Positions 35,076 through 44,275 of a stretch of 64,000 nt of DNA are shown here, piece after piece; the first letter of the stretch is position 1, and the number at the start of each line of letters is the position of its first letter. The notes below the pieces were generated by a model. The model saw nothing but the letters and a program-made list of their open reading frames with translations. It did no database searches and was not told the origin of the DNA. The DNA is taken from the NCBI GenBank assembly GCA_017466365.1, contig JAFTUG010000016.1, forward strand, positions 186,001-250,000, written 5' to 3'. A program made the translations under genes and the position numbers. Origin of the DNA: Clostridia bacterium (GTDB taxonomy: Bacteria > Bacillota > Clostridia > Oscillospirales > Acutalibacteraceae).

Positions 35076-36446
35076 TTACATATTTTCTGCGATGTTTCTT
35101 ACAACATGAACACCGCTTGCTGAAGCATGAGAGAGGGAGTGAGTTATGCCGCTTCCGTCGCCGATGATATAAAGACCGTCGTGCTTTGTCTGCAGGTTTT
35201 CGTTAACCTCAACCTCCATGTTGTAAAATTTAACCTCAACGCCGTAAAGGAGAGTATCTTCGTTTGCCGTGCCGGGTGCAACCTTATCGAGCGCATAAAT
35301 CATCTCTATAATGCCGTCAAGAATTCTCTTGGGCAGAACAAGGCTCAAATCGCCGGGGGTTGCGTTGAGAGTAGGGGTAACGAAGGATTCATCAATTCTG
35401 TTCTGCGTTGAACGCTTGCCTCTTATCAGATCACCGAAGCGCTGAACAAGAACACCGCCGCCGAGCATATTACTCAATCGTGCAATGCTTTCGCCGTAGC
35501 CGTTGGAATCTTTAAAAGGCTCCGAAAAATGCTTTGCAACAAGCAGGGCGAAGTTTGTGTTTTCTGTCTGCTTTGCGGGGTCCTCATAGCTGTGACCGTT
35601 AACTGTGATGATGCCGTTGGTGTTTTCGTTAACAACTGCACCTTTCGGGTTCATGCAGAAGGTTCTGACCTTATCGCCGTATTTTTCGGTTCTGTAAACA
35701 ATCTTGCTTTCGTAAAGTTCATCGGTAAGATGCGTGAAAACCTCTGCGGGAAGCTCAACACGAACACCGATATCAACTCTGTTGCTTTTGGTGGGAATAT
35801 CAAGCTCACGGCATACGGTTTCCATCCATTTGCTGCCGCTTCTGCCGACGGAAATTATGCATTTTTTGCAGGTGTATGACTTATCACCGCAGATTATTTT
35901 ATATTCACCCTCGCCGATTTCGATTTTTTCAACGGGAGTGTCAAAATAAAAATCAGCCTTATCCTTAAGATATTCATAGAGATTTTCGAGAACAACATAG
36001 TTTATATCCGTTCCGAGATGACGAACTGAAGCATCAAGCAAATGCAAATCATTCTGAATGCAGATTTTTTTGAATTTTGAGCCTGCGGTTGAATAAAGCT
36101 TCGTGCCTTCTCCGCCGTATTTCATATTGATTTCATCAACATAACGCATAAGCTCAAGAGCCTGCTTTTTGCCGATATATTCATAAAGAGTTCCGCCAAA
36201 ATCATTGGTTATATTATATTTGCCGTCGGAAAAAGCGCCTGCGCCGCCGAAACCGCTCATTATTGAGCAGCTTTTGCAGCTTATGCAGGTTTTTATTTTT
36301 TTGCCGTCAATGGGGCATTTTCTTTTGCTTAAAGCGTGTCCGGCTTCAAAAACGGCAACCTTCATATCTGGACAGAGCTTTGAAAGCTCATAGGCGGAGA
36401 AAATTCCTCCGGGTCCTGCGCCGATAATTATAACATCATAATTCAT
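35076..36446 (-). CDS. FAD-dependent dehydrogenase (COG2509-type)
   Basis: A 456-residue flavoprotein. The FAD-binding GAGPGGIFSAYEL is at about residues 9-21. The family motif CISCKSCSIMSGFGGAGAFS, with three cysteines, follows near residues 58-77. A second dinucleotide site (SVGRSGSKWM) and the C-terminal IIGDGSG complete the fold. GGAGGG precedes the ATG at 36446. Members are widespread in anaerobes, and the reaction has not been assigned with certainty. No linked operon gene is seen. Confidence 0.85.
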   Translation of the reverse strand: MNYDVIIIGAGPGGIFSAYELSKLCPDMKVAVFEAGHALSKRKCPIDGKKIKTCISCKSCSIMSGFGGAGAFSDGKYNITNDFGGTLYEYIGKKQALELMRYVDEINMKYGGEGTKLYSTAGSKFKKICIQNDLHLLDASVRHLGTDINYVVLENLYEYLKDKADFYFDTPVEKIEIGEGEYKIICGDKSYTCKKCIISVGRSGSKWMETVCRELDIPTKSNRVDIGVRVELPAEVFTHLTDELYESKIVYRTEKYGDKVRTFCMNPKGAVVNENTNGIITVNGHSYEDPAKQTENTNFALLVAKHFSEPFKDSNGYGESIARLSNMLGGGVLVQRFGDLIRGKRSTQNRIDESFVTPTLNATPGDLSLVLPKRILDGIIEMIYALDKVAPGTANEDTLLYGVEVKFYNMEVEVNENLQTKHDGLYIIGDGSGITHSLSHASASGVHVVRNIAENM

Positions 36447-36516
36447 GGTATCCCTCCGTGAGAATTTTACATACGGATTATACCACAAAAATATGAACGA
36501 ATCAACCAAAATCAGT

Positions 36517-36553
36517 AAACACGGTGACGAAAAAAGCTTCCGACACCGTGTTT
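36517..36553 (-). terminator. Hairpin after the sensor kinase gene
   Basis: AAACACGGTG and CACCGTGTTT form a 10-base stem with a long loop just downstream of the kinase stop. The T-run is weak. Confidence 0.45.
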
Positions 36554-36559
36554 GTTGTT

Positions 36560-39424
36560 TTATTCAGTTTTCGGAAGTGAGAGAGTGACTTTGAACAGGT
36601 CGCCGTCAACCTCAACCTTGAATTTACCCTTCTGCAATTCGCAGAGATTTTGCGCAATTGAAAGACCGAGTCCGCTGCCTTCGCCCGAACGGGAGGCATC
36701 GCCTCTTACAAATCGCTGCGTAAGCTCATCTGCCGAAATATCAAGGGGATATTTTGAAATATTCTTGAAAACGATTGAGCCGTAAGCGCTGCCGTCAATA
36801 ACCTCAACATAAACTCTTGTGCCTTCCATGGCATATTTTTTGATGTTGGAGAAAAGATTTTCAACGATTCTTGAGGTTTTCTGCGAGTCGGCAGTTACCG
36901 TGACGGGTGAGGGGGGAGCTTTGAGAACAAGACCGATATTGAAGGGATTAAGCTCATCCTCATGCTCGCCTACTGCCTGTGCAGCAAATTCGCAGAGATT
37001 AACCTTTACGGGATGAATTTCAATTGCTCCCGATGAAGCTTTTGAAGCTTCAACCAAATCCTCGATAAGCTTTTTCATTCTTGCTGCTTTTTCGTCAAGA
37101 ACATTAATATATCTCTGCGCCGTTTCGTCTTCAACGTTGCATTTTTTGAGAAGGTCAACATAGTTTACAATTGAGGTAAGGGGAGTTTTCAAATCGTGCG
37201 AAACGTTTGTTATAAGCTCCGCTTTCATTCGCTGGTCTTTGACTGCACTTTCAACAGCATTCTGAAGTCCGTCCTGCATTGAGAGGATATCTTCCGCAAA
37301 GCGGCGCATGAACGGAGGCATGAATTTTGTGTCAATACTTCCGTCAAGCTTGCCTTCTCTTGCCTGCGAAACGCAAGCCATTATTCTGTCAAGCGAAACG
37401 ATTATGAGAATAACAAATCCGAGGATTGCCAAATCTCCGAGAATTCCGAAGAAATACATAAGAAACGCAAGAAATTCTTCAAATTCTATAAATAAGCCCG
37501 CAAGCGTATAATAGATAACCGTTGCAACAATAAAACCTGCTGAACAGATATATGCGATTGTTCTGAATTTTTTGCCCTGACCCTTTGAATAATCGCAGGC
37601 GAGCATATATTTTATCTTGTCAATCTGTTTTTTGAAGAAACTGCTGATTTTCTTAAAAATCTTGTTGAACGGCTTAAGAAGAATTGTGAGAAGCACCCAA
37701 AGCTTTTTAAGAAGCCAGCCTGCAAGTCGCAGAAGCTGATAGCAAAGCGTATGCTTCCAGAATGATTTGTTGCGTATGTTTCTGATAAGGCTTGCAAAAA
37801 GTCCCGTAAGAATCATAAAGACAACTACGGCAAAAAGTCCGATGAGATAATCGGTAAGATTGCTTGCAAGCTGCAAAAATGCGGTTGTGAAGCCGTAATC
37901 AAGCATATCTGTGTATGCAATATTTTCGGGTTGAGCTTCCCACACAACAACATATGCCGCACCGATCGCCGCAAATATTGCGGCAACTGCGCCGATTGCC
38001 CAGTTGATTTCGGCAGGGATTTTATCAAAGAAGCTTATCTTAATTCCGTCAGCCGTTTTTCCTGCGGTGCAGAGCAGATAAATGCAGGCTGCACAGGCGA
38101 TAAGAAAGCTGACTGCAAACAGAATAAGGCAGAGAGTGAGGTCGTTTATCGGAGCATTCATGTAGCTTGCATATGCTCTGTAGGAGAGGTCAAACGGGTC
38201 GGTACCGTCAGCATTAAAGCTGTATGAAAAATATGCCGAGGTTGCCTTGCTGTTTGCAATGTAAAGTCCGCTTTGATTAAGAATGCTGTCGGTGTTGCCC
38301 AAAAGCATCTGATAAAGCTTATCATAAACACTCGGAATGCTTTTGTATTCATTGCTCTTAAGAACTTTATATTTTCCGTTTATGCCCGCTTCAATGAATT
38401 CGCCGCCGAGCTTTTGGATTATTTGCTCTTCGGTATCGTTTGCGGTTACTCCGCAGTTGGTTTTTATTGTTCCGTTGCCGATTATTGCGTAGTTCACGCT
38501 CTTTATGTTTTCAAGAAAATATTCGTAAGAATGAGTGTGAGCCGTGTTGTTATACATATCACAGATATACTGCTCTCTGTTAGCCTCAACCTCTTCAAGG
38601 AAACGTGCTTTTGTTGATTCACCGTAGCAGGTATAGCCGCTTATGGAGCTTATCGCCTTGAGTGCCTGACCGATATCCTGAACCTCGAGAGGGGGCTGAC
38701 CGTTATTCGGGTCATAGAAACGCAGCTCATATCCGCCGTTTCGCTGATATCTGCCGTTGCCGTCATCACCAATCCATACATTTGAATTGATTGAATTAGC
38801 TCGAGCCGGTGAAGTAACCGGCATGATTGCCATGGTATAAGCAACACCGTCTTCAGGCATTTCAACAGCCGTCATCGTTGTTTCAACAGGTATGTCAAGA
38901 GCGGTAGTAGTTTCTTTGGCGGGTGCATCTGCAGGATATACTCTTTGGATATCGGAGTAGAAGAAAATATCCTCGTGTCTTAATTCACCGCTGTAGTCAA
39001 ACAGATAGACGAAATTTTTATAAGGATAGAGATATCTGTAGCTGTTATCCGCTGTTACATAAACCTCAATTCCCGAGTTTTCAAGCAGGTCATAGGCATC
39101 CGAAACGCCCTTGACCATATCGTCGAATTCTGCAGCGGCAGCCTTGCCGTAGGCGCTTTCTCTGTATTCCTCGTAGGAGTCGAACTTGAAGCCTTCCGCT
39201 TCATAGTCGCTGATAAGGCATTCTTCAATATAATTGAACATTTCACGGAATACCGTTGTCTGCGTATAGTGGTTTCTGCCCTTATCGTAGGCATTGTAGT
39301 CTGCAAAGCCTCTTATAAAGAGATTTGCAAAGTAGCCCGAGGAAAAAAACATGATAACCGCAATAAGGGCTGCGGCTGCCTTTGTTCCTCTGCCGTATTT
39401 AATATTTTTCGATTTTGTAGCCAA
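36560..39424 (-). CDS. Large membrane sensor histidine kinase
   Basis: A 954-residue kinase. After an N-terminal helix (about residues 12-35) comes a large extracytoplasmic region (about 36-420) with no family I recognise. Several transmembrane segments then lie between about 430 and 700. The HisKA domain has NVSHDLKTPLTSI with the phospho-acceptor His near residue 743. The HATPase domain has NLFSNIKKYA and GEGSGLGLSIA. The start is a TTG at 39424 behind AAGGTGG, overlapping the regulator gene by 26 bases. It phosphorylates the adjacent OmpR-type regulator. The stimulus is unknown. Confidence 0.88.
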   Translation of the reverse strand: MATKSKNIKYGRGTKAAAALIAVIMFFSSGYFANLFIRGFADYNAYDKGRNHYTQTTVFREMFNYIEECLISDYEAEGFKFDSYEEYRESAYGKAAAAEFDDMVKGVSDAYDLLENSGIEVYVTADNSYRYLYPYKNFVYLFDYSGELRHEDIFFYSDIQRVYPADAPAKETTTALDIPVETTMTAVEMPEDGVAYTMAIMPVTSPARANSINSNVWIGDDGNGRYQRNGGYELRFYDPNNGQPPLEVQDIGQALKAISSISGYTCYGESTKARFLEEVEANREQYICDMYNNTAHTHSYEYFLENIKSVNYAIIGNGTIKTNCGVTANDTEEQIIQKLGGEFIEAGINGKYKVLKSNEYKSIPSVYDKLYQMLLGNTDSILNQSGLYIANSKATSAYFSYSFNADGTDPFDLSYRAYASYMNAPINDLTLCLILFAVSFLIACAACIYLLCTAGKTADGIKISFFDKIPAEINWAIGAVAAIFAAIGAAYVVVWEAQPENIAYTDMLDYGFTTAFLQLASNLTDYLIGLFAVVVFMILTGLFASLIRNIRNKSFWKHTLCYQLLRLAGWLLKKLWVLLTILLKPFNKIFKKISSFFKKQIDKIKYMLACDYSKGQGKKFRTIAYICSAGFIVATVIYYTLAGLFIEFEEFLAFLMYFFGILGDLAILGFVILIIVSLDRIMACVSQAREGKLDGSIDTKFMPPFMRRFAEDILSMQDGLQNAVESAVKDQRMKAELITNVSHDLKTPLTSIVNYVDLLKKCNVEDETAQRYINVLDEKAARMKKLIEDLVEASKASSGAIEIHPVKVNLCEFAAQAVGEHEDELNPFNIGLVLKAPPSPVTVTADSQKTSRIVENLFSNIKKYAMEGTRVYVEVIDGSAYGSIVFKNISKYPLDISADELTQRFVRGDASRSGEGSGLGLSIAQNLCELQKGKFKVEVDGDLFKVTLSLPKTE

Positions 39425-40088
39425 TTCCCCACACCACCTTTAAATATTTCGGGTCCTTGGGATTGATTTCGATTTTTTCTCGGATTCTTCTGATGTGTAC
39501 CGTAACAGTTTTTTCCGTATTATAGGCAGGTTCGTCCCATACCGCCTCATAAATCTGACCCGTTGAAAGCACTCTGCCGAGGTTTTCCATAAGCACGCTG
39601 ATTATGCCGTATTCAGTAGCAGTCAGCTTCACGGTTTCGCCGTCAAGAGTAAGCTCCTTTGCAAGAGTATCGAGCGAAAGTCCCCCCGTTGTTATAACGC
39701 CTTCCTTTTTCTCCATTGAGCCGAGTGAGGTATATCGCCTTATCTGCGATTTAACCCTCGCCATAAGCTCAAGCGGATTAAAGGGCTTCGTAACATAATC
39801 ATCCGCACCGAAGGAAAGCCCCGTTATTTTGTCGGTATCCTCACTCTTTGCAGAGAGAAGAATAATAGGGATGTTGTGCTTTTCACGAAGCCTCAATGTT
39901 GCCTGTAAGCCATCCAGACCGGGCATCATTATGTCAAGAATAACGCAGTGCACCTCGTTATCCCTGACCCTTTCGAGAGCCTGCCTGCCGTTTTCCGCAC
40001 GCAGAACATTATAGCCCTCCAGCTTCAGATAAATTTCAACGGAATCAAGTATTGCGATATCGTCATCGCAGACAAGTACGGTATACAT
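39399..40088 (-). CDS. OmpR/PhoB-family response regulator
   Basis: A 229-residue protein. The receiver domain has acidic residues DDD near 8-10, the phospho-acceptor Asp about residue 52 in VILDIMMPGLDG, and the conserved Lys in YVTKPFNPLEL. The C-terminal winged helix has LTATEYGIISVLMEN and VTVHIRRIREKIE. It is co-expressed with the overlapping sensor kinase. Confidence 0.95.
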   Translation of the reverse strand: MYTVLVCDDDIAILDSVEIYLKLEGYNVLRAENGRQALERVRDNEVHCVILDIMMPGLDGLQATLRLREKHNIPIILLSAKSEDTDKITGLSFGADDYVTKPFNPLELMARVKSQIRRYTSLGSMEKKEGVITTGGLSLDTLAKELTLDGETVKLTATEYGIISVLMENLGRVLSTGQIYEAVWDEPAYNTEKTVTVHIRRIREKIEINPKDPKYLKVVWGIGYKIEKY

Positions 40089-40187
40089 CTTACTACCTCC
40101 GGTAATTCAATCCCTTGGAACAATTATCATTCTAAAGGGTTGGAATTACAAATAAAGCATCAAAATTATTACAAATTTATTAAGATA

Positions 40188-40652
40188 TCACTTGTAGATT
40201 AAAATTTCGGGGTCATCCTCATTCCAAGAGCCGTAGGCTTCGCTGAATTCATCGCTCATAAACATGGGCAGATAGTTTCCGAAATTAGACGAAAGCTTCA
40301 TGCTTTTGATTTCTTCATATGTAGCAAAGAAAACCTTGCCCTCCTCGGTTTCGGGGAGCAATTCACCGCTGTAATCCGAGGTTTTATAAAGAAAAACAAT
40401 GTATCTGTTGAAATTGCGGTTATGCGACCAATGGATAACACCGCAGGGCTTTAGACTGCGGATTTCAAGACCCGTTTCCTCTTTTATTTCTCTTATTGCG
40501 GAGTCAACGAAGCTTTCACCCGGTTCAACATGACCGCCCGGGAATGAGATGCCCGTCCAGCTTTTCACTCTTTCCTGAACAAGCATTCTGCCTTCGCCGT
40601 CCGTAACCATAACCATATTTGTAAGCTCAACAGTTCCTTTTTCCGTTGACAT
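40188..40652 (-). CDS. Nudix hydrolase
   Basis: A 154-residue MutT-like enzyme that cleaves a nucleoside diphosphate linked to another group. The complete Nudix box, G-x5-E-x7-REIKEETG, is at about residues 39-61. MLVQERVKSWTGISFPGG is typical of 8-oxo-dGTP diphosphatase-like members. The ATG is only 2 bases after the stop of the CARF-nuclease gene, with the ribosome site (GAGGGA) inside that gene's end, so the two are translationally linked. This could link it to nucleotide signalling or clean-up, but the substrate is not shown. Confidence 0.9.
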   Translation of the reverse strand: MSTEKGTVELTNMVMVTDGEGRMLVQERVKSWTGISFPGGHVEPGESFVDSAIREIKEETGLEIRSLKPCGVIHWSHNRNFNRYIVFLYKTSDYSGELLPETEEGKVFFATYEEIKSMKLSSNFGNYLPMFMSDEFSEAYGSWNEDDPEILIYK

Positions 40653-40654
40653 AT

Positions 40655-41863
40655 TTATCCCTCGCAGAATTTCTTTATTTTATTTGCGGCGGCATTGCAT
40701 TCAAAATCACGCTCATCGATTATTTCAATTCCCATCGCTCTTGCACGTTCGTATATCGGAGTTTCTCTGCCGACATATTTCGTTGTTGCAAGTGCGGCTC
40801 TGGCATGCTCGCCTCCGAAGTGTTCACGGATTGCATAAAGCTCGTTTAAATCCTCGTTTATGGGTGCTCTTGTTTTGCAGGAAATGAAGAGAGGTTTTAT
40901 GCCTCTTACAGCCATAACGTCAACCTCGTTTCGGGGAGTATTATCCGAAAGAAGGGCCGTAAGAGAACTTCCGCCGTCAGGGATATCCCAAATAAATTTA
41001 ACGCCCGTATCCCAATCATTAAATTCATCAATGTTTTTTACAATCAGGTAAACAATAAGCTCAAGCCATACGCCCTCGTTTACAAGCAGATTTGCGATTG
41101 CGGAGCTTGCGTATTTGAATTCAACTTTGTTTTCGGAACGTGAAAACTCAAGATGTGTAATCGCGCCTGCTTTTTTCAGCTCATTCATTATTTCTTTATC
41201 CGACGATAAAATTTTGCTGTCGGCAGAGAGTGAGATGGGAGCTTCTATCAGGAGTCTGTCCCCGACCTTTTCTCCTTCTTTTTTGGAAACACGCTGAAGA
41301 TATTTTACGAATTTTGTCCATACATTGCGCTTTTCAAAGTAAAGGCGGATAATTTTTCTGATTATATCCTTTTCCTTTTCGGAGTCGGGTAGAGTATGAG
41401 TGTTGCTGTAGATGGTTCCGCCTGCTACGGTGAGAAGTTCTTCGCATGAGAGGCTTATATCCGCAGGGTGTGTCTCACCGCTTGAAAGAACCCGAAACAC
41501 CTTGCTTTTAGGGTCATATCTTATGATTTCCGCACCGAGTGACATGAGAAACCCCGCCGCAACAAGCGCAAGGTCTCTGCCTCCCGTAACATCAATAAAG
41601 CATTCGTTGCCGAGCTTCTTTTCGTCCTCAATTATTTCTGCAATTTTACTGCGTAAAAGAGGAAAATTATCGGGGTTTGCAAATTTATAAAGAAAATTTG
41701 TGCCGATACCCGTCATTTTTGCAAGCTTTTCCGTTTTTCTTCGGCAATTACCGCCCATAATTTCGTTGTCACCGACAAAATATACCTTTTCGGGCTTGAA
41801 AACAAGGGCGGCAAGATAATTATAAATTTGTTCCGTATCAAAAAGCTCAATTAAAACCTTCAT
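40655..41863 (-). CDS. CARF-domain nuclease, Card1/Can2-like (DUF1887)
   Basis: A 402-residue protein. The N-terminal half has CARF features: alternating strands and helices and DVTGGRDLALVAAGF at residues 91-105, the loop that contacts cyclic oligoadenylate in CARF proteins. A winged-helix-like middle follows. The C-terminal PD-(D/E)xK nuclease has GVWLEL (residues 264-269), NEVDVM (312-317) and FISCKT (326-331, Lys 330). This order matches Card1/Can2, cA4-activated nucleases of type III CRISPR immunity. No cas gene or CRISPR array lies in the window, so it is either an orphan effector or works in another pathway. Confidence 0.82.
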   Translation of the reverse strand: MKVLIELFDTEQIYNYLAALVFKPEKVYFVGDNEIMGGNCRRKTEKLAKMTGIGTNFLYKFANPDNFPLLRSKIAEIIEDEKKLGNECFIDVTGGRDLALVAAGFLMSLGAEIIRYDPKSKVFRVLSSGETHPADISLSCEELLTVAGGTIYSNTHTLPDSEKEKDIIRKIIRLYFEKRNVWTKFVKYLQRVSKKEGEKVGDRLLIEAPISLSADSKILSSDKEIMNELKKAGAITHLEFSRSENKVEFKYASSAIANLLVNEGVWLELIVYLIVKNIDEFNDWDTGVKFIWDIPDGGSSLTALLSDNTPRNEVDVMAVRGIKPLFISCKTRAPINEDLNELYAIREHFGGEHARAALATTKYVGRETPIYERARAMGIEIIDERDFECNAAANKIKKFCEG

Positions 41864-41930
41864 GGCACTGCTCCTGAAATTTAATACATTATATTATAAC
41901 ACATTAATTATTCGGCTTCAACCTGCACTA

Positions 41931-42013
41931 TTGAAAAAGACTTATATGTTTGATATAATACTTTAATGAACAGTAAGCCATAAGGTTTTGAAAGGTATCT
42001 TTCCGCCATGGCT
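41931..42013 (+). promoter_or_regulatory. Promoter and leader hairpin of the HD-domain gene
   Basis: TTGAAA (41931-41936), 17 bases, TATAAT (41954-41959). The leader that follows folds into a nested hairpin: AGCCAT (41976-41981) with ATGGCT (42008-42013), enclosing GAAAG/CTTTC. Confidence 0.6.
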
Positions 42014-42056
42014 TCGTTAAAAATCCTTGAAATAGCATCATAAAGGAAGTGGATTT

Positions 42057-42665
42057 ATGGATAGATTTGATTTTATAAACAGCGAAAAAATCAAAAAGCA
42101 GATTGAGTTTATAATAACGATTGATGAAATGAAAAATGTTCTGCGCCGCAATCTTGTTGCAGATGCATCGAGACGTGAAAATGACGCGGAGCATTCATGG
42201 CATCTTGCCGTTATGGCGATGATTCTTGAAGAATACAGCGCCGATAAGGTGGATATATCAAAGGTTATGAAAATTGCCTTGGTGCATGACCTTGTTGAGG
42301 TTTATGCAGGCGATACCTTTGCTTATGATGTGAAAGGCAACGAGGATAAGCTTGACCGTGAAATAATGGCGGCTGAAAAGCTTTTCGGAATGCTGAAAGA
42401 CGGTCAGGGCGATGAAATCCGTGCTTTGTGGGATGAATTCGAGGCAAAGGAAACGGCGGAATCGAAGTATGCAAACGCAATTGACAGACTCCAGCCGCTT
42501 ATTCTCAATTATCTCACAAACGGTCATACATGGAAGCTTGGCGATGTTCATGCACCGCAGATTTATAAACGCATGGATATCATCCGCACCGCCACACCCG
42601 AGCTTTGGCACATAGTAGAGGGTATTATTTCAACTTCAATTGAAACGGGCTTGCTTAAGCCGTAA
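42057..42665 (+). CDS. HD-domain phosphohydrolase (YfbR/HDDC2-like 5'-nucleotidase)
   Basis: A 202-residue metal-dependent hydrolase of the HD_3 family. Ligands are in order: His of NDAEHSWHLAVMAM, the His-Asp pair of KIALVHDLVEVYAGDT, and the later Asp of ANAIDRLQPL. Relatives remove phosphate from deoxynucleoside 5'-monophosphates. AGGAAGTGG precedes the ATG. It stands alone between a promoter and a terminator. Confidence 0.88.
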   Translation: MDRFDFINSEKIKKQIEFIITIDEMKNVLRRNLVADASRRENDAEHSWHLAVMAMILEEYSADKVDISKVMKIALVHDLVEVYAGDTFAYDVKGNEDKLDREIMAAEKLFGMLKDGQGDEIRALWDEFEAKETAESKYANAIDRLQPLILNYLTNGHTWKLGDVHAPQIYKRMDIIRTATPELWHIVEGIISTSIETGLLKP

Positions 42666-42669
42666 AAAC

Positions 42670-42708
42670 AAAAACACTCACCGGAAAGCTCCGATGAGTG
42701 TTTTTTCT
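42670..42708 (+). terminator. Terminator of the HD-domain gene
   Basis: AAAAACACTCA with inner CCGGA / TCCGA and TGAGTGTTTTTT form a strong stem ending in T6. Confidence 0.85.
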
Positions 42709-42931
42709 GTTTTGTCGAATTATTGAGAAGCAAAGCATTTGGTCGTATTTTTGCACAAAAAGCCAATATTAAAATTTGTATAAAACAGAGAAAGCAAAAA
42801 AATCGTAATGTTTTTGTGTAACATTTCGTGTTTTTTGTCATTTATATATGAGGGCAAAAATTACAGGGTTTTATACCCTTTAATTTGCTTTCATCAATGA
42901 CGAAAGAGGGAGATTACAATGGGCTGATTAT

Positions 42932-42960
42932 TTGACAATCAAAATAATCGAGGTGATAAC
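42932..42960 (+). promoter_or_regulatory. Candidate promoter of the GLUG-type gene
   Basis: TTGACA (42932-42937), 17 bases, GATAAC (42955-42960). It lies in the 310-base gap after the terminator; apart from a small AGGGT/ACCCT dyad near 42866 nothing else is recognisable in that gap. Confidence 0.45.
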
Positions 42961-43018
42961 AAAAAAATTTTAGTTTATTCAATCAAAAAATAATCAATAT
43001 CAAACGGAGGCAAACAAA

Positions 43019-44224
43019 ATGAAAATTAAAAAGTTTATATCTGTCATTCTTGCAATTATTATGAGCTTTGGTATATGTGCCTTTGCATCTGCACAGGAAA
43101 TCTCGGAAGGTTATACTCCGATTTATACCGCAGAGGACTTAAACAACATACGCAATGACCTTGACGGTAAATATATCCTTATGAATGATATCGACCTTTC
43201 CGTTTATGAAAACTGGGAGCCGATAGGTACATCGGAAGCACCGTTTACGGGTGAGCTTGACGGTAACGATTTTTCGATTGAAAATTTGTTATTGAAATCC
43301 GAAACCGAAGAAACAAATAATTTGAGTTTGTTTGGTTTTGCAGATTCGGCATCAATCGGAAATCTGAATCTCAAGAACGCTGTTATAAATGTGGATTTCC
43401 CATACTATTCAGTCTATTATATAGGTTCTGTTGCGGCATACTGTAGTGACAGCAAAATTTATTCCTGCAAAGCAGACGGAAGGATAAATGTTGTTGCGGG
43501 TGGAGATATTTATTCAGGCGGAATAGTCGGATATATTGATGACAGAAATTCAACAACCGAGATAATAGACTGCACATCGAAAATGGAAATAGATATTGTA
43601 GGAAAAGACGAAAGCTTTTTCAAACCTGCAGTGTTCCAATATACCTATGTTGGCGGTATAGCAGGTTTTGCGGATTTGAATGTCACGATATGCGGTTGTA
43701 CCAATAAAGGAGATATTTCGGTTAATTCCATAAACATCGGTAAGCTTGGCAGTATAATAGGATATTCAGAGGTAATCGATATTTCGGAATGCAGTAATAC
43801 AGGAGTGCTTAATGCAGAAGGCACTTGCGAAATCAATGAAACAGACAAAGACTCGGAACCTGACCCTGAACCGATTAACAATGTTGAATCTGCAGAGATT
43901 GTGCATGTTCCATTGAAAAACAGAATTGTTTTCAGTGCAGGCAGTCCGAATTCACCTGACGGAATAGTTTTGAAGCTTAAATATAAAGACGGAACGGAAA
44001 AGACTGAAACAATAGTTTGGAACGATGAAGAAGATGAGTATTTTGCAGGTGAAGAAACAGTATTCGGGTCGGGACGTGTCAGTGTCGAGGAATATGGACT
44101 GCTGACTACTACTCTTTATATCAACGATAATACGGTTTTTGTAAAATATGATTATTTCGTTCCGCCGACACTCAATTATATTTTCATGGAAATATTTAAT
44201 TGTTTTCTGAAAATTATGTTCTAA
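43019..44224 (+). CDS. Secreted GLUG-motif beta-helix-type protein
   Basis: A 401-residue protein with a signal peptide (residues 1-24). YTAEDLNNIRNDLDGKYIL and NDIDLSVYENWEPIG followed by FTGELDGNDFSIENL are the start of the GLUG/right-handed parallel helix architecture of surface adhesin-like proteins. Later rungs (GGIVGYIDD, GGIAGFADL, IIGYSE) repeat the pattern. Residues from about 285 on form a Pro/Asp-rich linker and a beta domain. The end is hydrophobic (LNYIFMEIFNCFLKIMF), without LPxTG. GGAGG precedes the ATG. Confidence 0.8.
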   Translation: MKIKKFISVILAIIMSFGICAFASAQEISEGYTPIYTAEDLNNIRNDLDGKYILMNDIDLSVYENWEPIGTSEAPFTGELDGNDFSIENLLLKSETEETNNLSLFGFADSASIGNLNLKNAVINVDFPYYSVYYIGSVAAYCSDSKIYSCKADGRINVVAGGDIYSGGIVGYIDDRNSTTEIIDCTSKMEIDIVGKDESFFKPAVFQYTYVGGIAGFADLNVTICGCTNKGDISVNSINIGKLGSIIGYSEVIDISECSNTGVLNAEGTCEINETDKDSEPDPEPINNVESAEIVHVPLKNRIVFSAGSPNSPDGIVLKLKYKDGTEKTETIVWNDEEDEYFAGEETVFGSGRVSVEEYGLLTTTLYINDNTVFVKYDYFVPPTLNYIFMEIFNCFLKIMF

Positions 44225-44275
44225 AAGAGGCTGTAAAAGTATTTCTGAAAAGTTGCAATTTAGCACAATTCAATT

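Noticed and set aside
40655..41863. A type III CRISPR locus around the CARF nuclease
   Set aside because: No repeat-spacer array and no cas10, csm or cmr gene is visible anywhere in the window.
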